The position numbers and the translations under genes are program-made. Below are positions 55,310-64,000 of a DNA stretch of 64,000 nt, in pieces (the first letter of the stretch is position 1; each line of letters begins with the position of its first letter). The notes beneath the pieces were generated by a model, which worked only from the letters and a program-made list of their open reading frames with translations, was not told where the DNA came from and ran no database searches. The DNA is from Bradyrhizobium sp. (GTDB lineage Bacteria; Pseudomonadota; Alphaproteobacteria; Rhizobiales; Xanthobacteraceae): the NCBI RefSeq assembly GCF_030654605.1, contig NZ_JAURXB010000114.1, positions 1 through 64,000 on the forward strand, read 5' to 3'.

Positions 55310-55324
55310 GTTCTTCCTATGTTC
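55310..55324 (+). promoter_or_regulatory. SOS box (LexA site) of uvrA
   Basis: GTTC-TTCCTAT-GTTC, exact GTTC-N7-GTTC, 91 bases upstream of the uvrA start. Confidence 0.85.
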
Positions 55325-55415
55325 CATGCTTCACCCCATCGGCGTATGGTCCCGGTTGATCCGGCGATGCGCGCCTGAACGCTAGCGGCGTCGTACGCGC
55401 CTTGGGAATGCCGAC

Positions 55416-58397
<2,982 letters not shown>

Positions 58398-58401
58398 GTT
58401 A

Positions 58402-59415
58402 TTGGGCTACGTCACAATTCCGCGAATACAATCACGCGAACTGCGCAAAGCGATAAAGGGCTTTAAGCAGCTTAACCTGCGTACTGTCGACATAGACGTT
58501 TTGAAAACGGCGCTAGCGCCAATTCTCCATCACTACGTTCATCCAGCTCCTCTGATTCAGCCCGGCGAGCTCATATTTCGGACCGTTACATGGGGCGATA
58601 GACCTTCGCTCATGAAGCACCTGACCTACCCACCAGCGGATAAGGTCGGCTATGGTCGGTGCAACAGACCCGGCGATCCGCTCTTTTACGGCAGTACGAG
58701 TGGCATATCTGCAATTCAAGAGTTGGCGCCGTCAAATGGCACTCGACTAGTCCTATCCATGTGGCGCGTGACCCAACCTATTTTCGTTGCTTGTGTTGGG
58801 TATTCTGAAAGAACCTTCCGGGATTTCGGATCAAAGAGATGGTCGGATGTTTGGTGGCAGAAGGAGGACTTGCCGGAATTTGAACCAGTTGGAGCCAGAA
58901 CCCCTGCGAATAATTTAGTGAACCGCTTCTTGGCCAAAGAGTTTACGAAATCGATTCCAAAGGGCGAATCTTGGAAGTACAAACTGTCTGTTTGCATCTC
59001 CGAAACCTTTCTCAAGGCGAAGCCTTTTGAGAACGCAAATGGGGAAATTCCCGGGGTCCTTCGAGCAGGAGAAAGTACCGCGGGGCTGGAGGTATCTGCG
59101 TTGGTGTATCCATCTGTCGCGGCGGCAGCAAATAATGATAACATCGCGATCAACAGCTCAACTTCTGATTCCTCGCTGTCATTCGTTTGGGCACAATTCC
59201 TGGAAATTGAACGAACAAACGAGAAAGCTGACGAGTTCAATCCGAAGGGCCTAGATTTCGCAAATTGCACAACGCCGACCGGCGAGCTTGTTTGGTTCAA
59301 TCATTTTCCAAATGTTCTGGTTCCCGGCACCGATCTTCGTCTCGATCTGGACGGGGGCGCGTTGGTCCTCAAAGATTCCAAAAATATCATCGCAGGAAGA
59401 TTCCCTCCGCAATAA
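58402..59415 (+). CDS. RES-like domain protein in an AT-richer patch
   Basis: 337 residues from a TTG at 58402 (GGAG seven bases upstream), 4 bases after uvrA. Residues about 55-130 (GELIFRTVTW ... YPPADKVGYGRCNRPGDPLFYGSTSGISAIQEL) match the Arg...Tyr-Gly-Ser...Glu layout of RES domains, which in RES-Xre toxins degrade NAD. The remaining 200 residues are not recognised. No Xre/DUF2384 antitoxin partner is adjacent. Lower GC and different codon use from uvrA indicate recent acquisition. Confidence 0.7.
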   Translation: MGYVTIPRIQSRELRKAIKGFKQLNLRTVDIDVLKTALAPILHHYVHPAPLIQPGELIFRTVTWGDRPSLMKHLTYPPADKVGYGRCNRPGDPLFYGSTSGISAIQELAPSNGTRLVLSMWRVTQPIFVACVGYSERTFRDFGSKRWSDVWWQKEDLPEFEPVGARTPANNLVNRFLAKEFTKSIPKGESWKYKLSVCISETFLKAKPFENANGEIPGVLRAGESTAGLEVSALVYPSVAAAANNDNIAINSSTSDSSLSFVWAQFLEIERTNEKADEFNPKGLDFANCTTPTGELVWFNHFPNVLVPGTDLRLDLDGGALVLKDSKNIIAGRFPPQ

Positions 59416-59525
59416 CTATCAACCTTACCGACAGCACGTAGGGCGGATACGGCTCAATGCGCTGCTCTATTGCGCCCTACTGCTATCGAGCTATTGTCAC
59501 CTAAGCTACGGATCGTATTTTGACG

Positions 59526-59624
59526 ATGGCAAACCACCTGCTCACAGGCGCCGGCTTTAGTCACAATTGGGGTGGATGGCTCGCCTCTGAGGCTTTCGCG
59601 TACCTGCTCGGTTGCAGCGCGTAG
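59526..59624 (+). pseudogene. Truncated SIR2-like gene (N-terminal 32 codons)
   Basis: ATG at 59526, reads HLLTGAGFSHNWGGWLASE and stops at TAG 59622-59624. The GAGFSxNWGGWLA pattern is the NAD-binding N-terminus of SIR2-like proteins of anti-phage systems. The stop is created where the dispersed repeat begins at 59621, so the rest of the gene was lost by a deletion or insertion involving the repeat. Confidence 0.75.
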
Positions 59625-59729
59625 GATGGGTTGAGCCCTTCGCGAAACCCATCATCTTCGTCCTCGCTGATGGGTATCGCTTTCGAGGCTTGGCATGAAT
59701 GCCCGCCTCTTTTGCTCCACCCATCCTAC
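59621..59729. repeat. Dispersed repeat bounded by GTAGGATGGG/CCATCCTAC
   Basis: Ends are inverted (GTAGGATGGGTTGAGC ... GCTCCACCCATCCTAC), with AAACCCATCATC and GATGGGTATCG inside. The same family appears again at 60077-60152, flanking higA. Confidence 0.75.
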
Positions 59730-59736
59730 ATGCCGC

Positions 59737-60024
59737 CTACGCTGCGTCCGCCGGCCTCACGCGTTTTGCAATCTCCGCGCCCTTATCCCGCACGACGACG
59801 CCGATATCATACTGACCCTGCAAATCGAGCCAGAACGGCGCGCCATTGCCAAAGTAGTGTCCAAGGCGAACAGCCGTATCGGCGGTGATCGAGCGGCGGC
59901 CGTTGAGAATGTCCGTCACGCGGCCCGAGGGCACGCCGATATCGAGTGACAGCCGGTTGGCGCTGAGCTTGCGGGCTGTCAGCTCGCGCTTCAACAAGCG
60001 CCCGGGGTGTACGACAGGAGCCAT
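59737..60024 (-). CDS. higA: HigA-family XRE antitoxin, orphan
   Basis: 95 residues. Helix-turn-helix about 14-60 (LLKRELTARKLSANRLSLDIGVPSGRVTDILNGRRSIT), followed by TAVRLGHYFGNGAPFWLDLQGQYD, the HigA signature. higB would normally precede it, but the 135 bases upstream are a dispersed repeat and then another gene. It is flanked by copies of one repeat on both sides. Confidence 0.88.
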   Translation of the reverse strand: MAPVVHPGRLLKRELTARKLSANRLSLDIGVPSGRVTDILNGRRSITADTAVRLGHYFGNGAPFWLDLQGQYDIGVVVRDKGAEIAKRVRPADAA

Positions 60025-60076
60025 GATGATCGATCAACCTCTGTGGTGGCCCACGATTTCACTGCGGCACCCAGCG

Positions 60077-60152
60077 CGTAGGATGGGTGGAGCGTAGCGA
60101 TACCCATCATCTTCACAAACGGTGGGTTTCGCTACGCTCTACCCACCCTACG
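60077..60152. repeat. Dispersed repeat, second copy near higA
   Basis: CGTAGGATGGGTGGAGCGTAGCGA ... TTTCGCTACGCTCTACCCACCCTACG; near-perfect inverted arms around CATCATCTTCACAAACGG. Confidence 0.75.
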
Positions 60153-60159
60153 ATTCACT

Positions 60160-60930
60160 TCACTCCCCCACCACCGCCTCGACGAACCCCGCCGGATCCT
60201 CGCAGAACTCCCGCATGAGCTTGTAGTGGTCCGTGTCCTTCACGCTCACCGGCTCCAGCCCGTATTTTGTCAATCGCAGCAGCCGCGCGCCGGGATAGGC
60301 CATCAGGACAGGCGAATGCGTGGCCATGATGATCTGGCAGTGGCCGGAATTTTCCATCCGCCGCATCAGCTTCAAAAATTCCATCTGTCGCGAGGGCGAC
60401 AGCGCGGATTCCGGCTCGTCGAAAATGTAGATGCCCTGGCGCTGGCAGCGTTCTTCGAAGAAGCGCAAAAAACCCTCGCCGTGCGAATGGGAGAGGAAAT
60501 CCGGCGGCGGTCCGCTCAGCGGTTCGCGGGCCGCCTCGTCGAGATATCTGGCGACGGAAAAGAAACTCTCGGCGCGGAAGAACCAGCCGTTGGTGACCTT
60601 CGGCAGCCAACTCGCGCGCAGCGCGCTGGAAAGCCGGCCGCCCATCGCCTCGATGGCGATGGAATGATCGACCGGCATATAGCCCTTGCCGCCGCCGGCT
60701 TCGTCGTAGCCGGCGAGCACGGCGATGCCTTCCAGCAAGGTGGATTTGCCGGTGCCGTTTTCGCCCACGATGATGGTAATGGAGCGGTCGAAGTTCAGAT
60801 CGAAATCATCCTGCAGGAACGGCAGGCAGAACGGATAGGCCGCACGGTCGGTAATGCGCGACGGCTCAAGCCAGATCCGCCTGAGATACGGCGCCGGCAG
60901 GTTGATCGGGCGGTTTCGTCTGGAGGCCAT
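60160..60930 (-). CDS. AAA ATPase (RecF/OLD-like), probably SOS-regulated
   Basis: 256 residues from the ATG at 60930; an earlier in-frame ATG at 60960 would cover the SOS box. Walker A IIVGENGTGKST (about 53), Walker B YIFDEPESALSPSRQ, and IIMATHSPVLMAYPGA with the His of the switch. This is a single compact AAA_21-type ATPase without a Toprim domain. SOS control, if real, suggests a DNA repair or defence role. It stands alone; its usual partner is not visible. Confidence 0.85.
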   Translation of the reverse strand: MASRRNRPINLPAPYLRRIWLEPSRITDRAAYPFCLPFLQDDFDLNFDRSITIIVGENGTGKSTLLEGIAVLAGYDEAGGGKGYMPVDHSIAIEAMGGRLSSALRASWLPKVTNGWFFRAESFFSVARYLDEAAREPLSGPPPDFLSHSHGEGFLRFFEERCQRQGIYIFDEPESALSPSRQMEFLKLMRRMENSGHCQIIMATHSPVLMAYPGARLLRLTKYGLEPVSVKDTDHYKLMREFCEDPAGFVEAVVGE

Positions 60931-60954
60931 CTGTCCGTTCCAAGGGCGCCATCG

Positions 60955-60969
60955 GAACATAACCGGAAC
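60955..60969 (-). promoter_or_regulatory. SOS box (LexA site) of the AAA ATPase
   Basis: GAAC-ATAACCG-GAAC on the plus strand, i.e. GTTC-N7-GTTC on the minus strand, 24 bases upstream of the ATG at 60930. Confidence 0.75.
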
Positions 60970-61122
60970 AAAGGTGCTTTGGAAGTCAGTTCCTCCCAGC
61001 TCACAACCTGCTTGAGATGGCTGCCGCCTGGAAACGCGGCGCTCCAAGTCGGAGACAATATACGGTATTTAATTACCTATAGATGCCCGGCAACCACGCC
61101 CCCGCCAGGCCCATCCAGTCAA

Positions 61123-61764
61123 TCATGACAACCCCTCCCCGTTTTGTCGCATAGCATGCCCCTCTATAACGCCAGGTCCCGCGTCCAATGCCGAACACGA
61201 CGGCACGTTACCCTGTTGCCTATTATTTTCTTCTTCGACGCCACGCTCGCGCGGGAGCGTCCCATCTGACCTCAGACTGAACCCCGAAAACCGAATCCCC
61301 GCATATCGCTGTTCGGGCTTTCCCTCGACGCTGAATCCACGTTTCGCCATCCGGTGTTCTTCTTCCACCGTGATCAGGATCGGCGGATATTCGCCAATGA
61401 TGTAAGCCGCTCGATCGAGGTTCAGGGTTTTTCGCTCATCCAGAAACATCTGATACATCTTGCTGAGCGGGCGGACATGTTCGAACGTGACCCTGGTTTT
61501 CCAGCCCTTCTCGCCCGCCGCCACGATCAGCCTGGCGGCGTCGCTGGCGCGATGGTACAGGCGCCAGCTCTTGTTCGAGAAGGTGCCGCCTTCCAGGTAA
61601 AGCGAGAGTCCGCGCAGCATTTGCGTGGTCGAAAAGCTCGGCTTGATCCCCGCCTTGGCGCAATCGATCAGCGCCCTGATCAGTATGCGGGCCTTTCTCG
61701 CATCGAGCGATTTATGGTGGATCGAATATCGCGTTTGTCCCGGCAGTGGGGCCATCAAATTCAT
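61123..61764 (-). CDS. Hypothetical protein with paired upstream operators
   Basis: 213 residues from the ATG at 61764, GAGG 5 bases upstream. Basic, no signal or membrane segment. Residues about 15-130 look globular (ARKARILIRALIDCAKAGIKPSF, RLYHRASDAARLIVAAGEKGW, MYQMFLDERKTLNLDRAAYIIGEYPPILITVEEEHRM). After residue 140 it looks disordered. Not recognised. A strong promoter and two identical inverted repeats lie upstream. Confidence 0.65.
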   Translation of the reverse strand: MNLMAPLPGQTRYSIHHKSLDARKARILIRALIDCAKAGIKPSFSTTQMLRGLSLYLEGGTFSNKSWRLYHRASDAARLIVAAGEKGWKTRVTFEHVRPLSKMYQMFLDERKTLNLDRAAYIIGEYPPILITVEEEHRMAKRGFSVEGKPEQRYAGIRFSGFSLRSDGTLPRERGVEEENNRQQGNVPSCSALDAGPGVIEGHAMRQNGEGLS

Positions 61765-61796
61765 TTTGCCTCGCAAGGGCGATTCCGTCGGCCTTG

Positions 61797-61825
61797 ATTA
61801 TACAACAAATCGACCCGACGGGCAA
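61797..61825 (-). promoter_or_regulatory. Sigma-70-like promoter
   Basis: Minus strand TTGCCC (61820-61825), 17-base spacer, TATAAT (61797-61802); 33 bases upstream of the ATG at 61764. Confidence 0.6.
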
Positions 61826-61830
61826 ATCAC

Positions 61831-61889
61831 TTCTGTTTACCAGAATTCGTGTCAAGCCCTTCGGTGAAAAATATTTCTGTTTTCCAGAA
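61831..61889. promoter_or_regulatory. Two copies of the inverted repeat TTCTGTTTWCCAGAA
   Basis: TTCTGTTTACCAGAA (61831-61845) and TTCTGTTTTCCAGAA (61875-61889), 44 bases apart centre to centre, about four helical turns. The first abuts the -35 element. A regulator bound to both could loop or stack on DNA. No regulator gene is adjacent, so self-regulation is possible. Confidence 0.7.
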
Positions 61890-61937
61890 TTACAAATTGG
61901 GTTATACAATCGGCCATCCCGTCCCATTCAGAGGGGA

Positions 61938-62265
61938 CGTTTCGCGAACGTCACGGACGTCGGGGGCGGGGATGCGGTGGACGCAGCGGCGCGCGAGACG
62001 GGCGGGTTTGCGGCGGATGGCGAAATCGTGTGGTTCCGACACCCCAAAGGCAGGTGTCAAGCCTGTGGTCAGTCCCGCAGGCGACGGTGGCAAAAGTGCA
62101 GGGCTCACCGAGAAGAGCACGTATAAGCCTTAAACCATCGCGCAGGGAAAGCCGGATGCCTCCGCTTCACCTGTATGCTCGTGTGCCGCCTACCTCTACC
62201 CTATTGCACACGAGACCGCGGGTGCAGCGCGCACCCGGCTTTCCCTGCGCCCTCTCTATTCTTGA
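61938..62265. repeat. Structured dispersed repeat
   Basis: Part of a 746-bp gene-free region. It contains a perfect 16-bp inverted pair (GCGCAGGGAAAGCCGG at 62140-62155, CCGGCTTTCCCTGCGC at 62235-62250), with a CTCGTGTGC/GCACACGAG hairpin (62178-62186, 62206-62214) and GGGTGC/GCACCC (62220-62236) inside. It resembles a family widespread between Bradyrhizobium genes. No coding potential I trust. Confidence 0.7.
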
Positions 62266-62347
62266 GGGCAAACGGTTTGGAAAACTTCGGGCGCATGGCG
62301 CCGCGAGAACGTCAACGCATGTTCGGCTGTTTGATAACGCCCCCAGT

Positions 62348-62452
62348 CGTCATCGCCCGGCTCGACCGGGCGACCCAGTATTCCAGAGACGGCAACAATA
62401 GAGCCGAGAGAGCGTGGCGTACTGGATCCCCCGCCTACGCGGGGGACGACGG
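62348..62452. repeat. Dispersed palindromic repeat
   Basis: CGTCATCGCCCGGCTCGACCGGGCGA then CCCAGTATTCCAG ... CTGGATCCCCCGCCTACGCGGGGGACGACG; two internal hairpins plus inverted ends. Abundant rhizobial type. Confidence 0.7.
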
Positions 62453-62510
62453 TTGGAGGGTGTGCACGTTTGGATTGCCGCCGTTGCGAGCGAAGCGAAA
62501 CTCGCCTGCC

Positions 62511-63371
62511 CTACGCCAACACTTCCAGCACCAACTCCATCGTCATCAGCACCGGATTGTCGCCGCGCTTGAGCCGGCCCTCGGCGAGGCCGCCGGTGTA
62601 GTCGACGACGGCAATGTCCAGCTCGGCTTCGAGCGTGCCACCTGCCCCCGCCGCGATGACTCCCGAACGGATCGCGAGTTCGGTCGCGAATGGTTCGACG
62701 ATGCGGCCGTCCGCGAAGCGCACGCCGATCGTGCTGCCGACGCCGCCGTGCAGCTTCGCGTGCGTGATACCGCGCTCATGGCAGAACGCCTCCAGCGCGC
62801 CGGCAAAATCCTGGTTCGGCCGCAGCCGCAGCGCGAAAGCGCGGCTGGTCGTCTCGGCGGCAGAGGTCGCGCACGCAACCGGCCCGAACAATTTGAAATT
62901 GGTCTCGGGATCGGGCTCGCCCAAAAATACCGCGCCGTCGATTCCGAATGCCTCCACCACAAACGGCTCGGCGACCATGGTCTCCTCGGGCAGGATATGG
63001 CCGCCGCCGGCACGGCCGTCGGCCTCCAGCCACAGTGCGTGGCAATGAAAGAACGGCGCGCCGTCGCGCTGCCCCAGGGTCATGGCGCCGCTCTGGAGCT
63101 GCGTGACACCGGCGGGCCGGAAGGTGTCGCTGTAGAATGCGGCGTTGTCGCCGGTCTTCGACAGCGCCGGCATCACATAGGCGAAGGGGCCGAGCGCCCC
63201 GCTCTGCATGTTCATTACGCCGCCGGCAAAACCCTGCGCCGCAAAGCCGCGGCGCGCGGCTTCCAGCAGCGGCAGGCCGGCTTCCAGAGTGAAGGCGAAC
63301 GCGCGGCCCCGGGCCTCCACCCACTGGATACGCTCGGGCGCCGGCGGGCCGGGCTGCTTTATCAACCGCAT
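62511..63371 (-). CDS. PCC/DUF296-domain protein
   Basis: 286 residues with two related halves. The first (about 20-135) has GVTQLQSGAMTL and FFHCHALWLEADGRAGGGHILPEETMV, the His-containing core of PCC domains; the second (about 155-285) has KLHGGVGSTIGVRFADGR. No AT-hook. Function in bacteria is not settled. Its ATG overlaps the stop of the upstream acyl-CoA synthetase by one base (TGATG), so it is translationally coupled and may act on a related metabolite. Confidence 0.75.
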   Translation of the reverse strand: MRLIKQPGPPAPERIQWVEARGRAFAFTLEAGLPLLEAARRGFAAQGFAGGVMNMQSGALGPFAYVMPALSKTGDNAAFYSDTFRPAGVTQLQSGAMTLGQRDGAPFFHCHALWLEADGRAGGGHILPEETMVAEPFVVEAFGIDGAVFLGEPDPETNFKLFGPVACATSAAETTSRAFALRLRPNQDFAGALEAFCHERGITHAKLHGGVGSTIGVRFADGRIVEPFATELAIRSGVIAAGAGGTLEAELDIAVVDYTGGLAEGRLKRGDNPVLMTMELVLEVLA

Positions 63372-64000
63372 CAGCTGCCCTGCTTCGCGTCAACACCGAG
63401 CAGGCCGCGCGCCTCGAGTTCATCGCGCACCAGCCGCTTCGGAATCTTGCCGTAGCCGGATTTCGGCAGCGCCTCCCAGAAGAAGAACCGCTTCGGCATC
63501 TTGTAGCGCGGCACTTTTGTAGCCAGGAAGGTGGCGAGTTCGAGCTCGCTCACCGCGGCCGAACCTTCGCGCGCCACGCAGACGGCGATACCGACCTCAC
63601 CCCAGACCGGGTCCGGCACGCCGACGATCGCGACCTCGCCTATTCCGGGATGCGTCAGAATCTTCTCCTCCACCTCGCGCGGATAGATGTTGGAGCCGCC
63701 CGAGATGTACATGTCCGAGGCGCGGCCGGTGATGTAGACAAAACCTTCGTCATCGACATGGCCGAGATCGCCGGTGCGGAACCAGCCGTCGCGAAACGCC
63801 TTGGCGTTGGCTTCGGGATTGTCGTAGTAGCCGGCGAACACGGCGGGGCCGATCACGCAGATTTCGCCGGTCTCGAAGGCCTTGAGCTCGCGCCCGTCAT
63901 CGCCCTGGATCGAGACCTGCATGCCGGTGCGTTCATAGCCGCAGGAGCCGATCCGCGCCCGCGGCCCGTCCTCGGCATCGTGCAATTCCCGCGGCAGCAC
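63371..64000 (-). CDS. Acyl-CoA synthetase (AMP-forming), C-terminal part
   Basis: The last 209 residues; the gene enters from the right edge. Class I adenylate-forming enzyme motifs: GEICVIGPAVFAGYYDNPEANAKAFRDGWFRTGDLGHVDDEGFVYITGR (ATP-binding core), then SDMYISGGSNIYPREVEEKILTHPGIGEVAIVGVPDPVWGE and the C-terminal acylation lysine in PKSGYGKIPKR. Chain length or aryl specificity cannot be judged without the N-terminal pocket. Confidence 0.92.
   Translation of the reverse strand: MLPRELHDAEDGPRARIGSCGYERTGMQVSIQGDDGRELKAFETGEICVIGPAVFAGYYDNPEANAKAFRDGWFRTGDLGHVDDEGFVYITGRASDMYISGGSNIYPREVEEKILTHPGIGEVAIVGVPDPVWGEVGIAVCVAREGSAAVSELELATFLATKVPRYKMPKRFFFWEALPKSGYGKIPKRLVRDELEARGLLGVDAKQGS

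Noticed and set aside
61902..62401. Several short open frames in the gene-free region
   Set aside because: They fall in dispersed repeats with hairpins, are Arg-rich in every frame, and lack starts with ribosome sites.

Overview
The window is a GC-rich chromosome segment from an alphaproteobacterium of the Bradyrhizobium/Rhodopseudomonas/Nitrobacter group (Nitrobacteraceae). This rests on the gene families, several dispersed intergenic repeats of the kind scattered through Bradyrhizobium genomes, alphaproteobacterial SOS boxes (GTTC-N7-GTTC) and rhizobial-type Pho boxes (two 7-base CTGTCAT-like repeats, 4 bases apart). No rRNA, tRNA, CRISPR array or prophage was found.

Region 1 (1-12268) is a C-P lyase phosphonate locus. 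The core enzyme operon phnGHIJKLM runs leftward and its phnM is cut by the window edge. The GntR-type regulator phnF is divergent from it, and the transporter operon phnCDE1E2 also runs leftward. A rightward operon encodes a hexapeptide transferase, a second divergent PhnM-like hydrolase and a 2H-phosphoesterase-like (DUF1045) protein. Pho boxes precede all three units, and a 13-bp-arm palindrome in front of phnG is the likely PhnF operator.

Region 2 (12348-23000) continues the phosphorus theme. A PhoU/DUF47-like protein is paired with a pyruvate phosphate dikinase-like protein that lacks the C-terminal PEP/pyruvate barrel. Next come a LysR regulator and a divergent Pho-boxed ABC importer (ATPase, two permeases, binding protein) in one operon with two GpdQ/CpdA-type phosphodiesterases. 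Together these look like import and hydrolysis of organophosphates feeding the same phosphate pool.

Region 3 (23004-37774) is mixed: an HBM-type chemoreceptor, a methyltransferase, a LuxR regulator, TenA, a DUF808 membrane protein, several small secreted proteins, a formyltransferase with a substituted catalytic position, RidA, a DMT exporter, a caspase-like/peptidoglycan-binding secreted protein, and cysK with a BrnA-like gene.

Region 4 (37786-46145) holds tgt (all four expected zinc ligands replaced), asd behind a Thr/Lys-rich leader peptide and a textbook attenuator, and queA. Leftward genes coaD, two cyclophilins and a small secreted protein follow. Between queA and the cyclophilin sits a complete 2,534-bp IS1595-family element with perfect 24-bp terminal repeats, an 8-bp target duplication and three or four cargo genes.

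Region 5 (46428-58397) contains a FAD aromatic monooxygenase with a MarR regulator, gyrA, a DUF2306 protein, ssb, an outer membrane beta-barrel protein and uvrA. SOS boxes lie in front of ssb and uvrA.

Region 6 (58402-62510) is an AT-richer accessory patch: a RES-like protein, a truncated SIR2-like N-terminus ended by a dispersed repeat, an orphan HigA antitoxin, an SOS-boxed AAA ATPase and an unknown gene with paired operators. The right edge carries a PCC/DUF296-like protein and a partial acyl-CoA synthetase.
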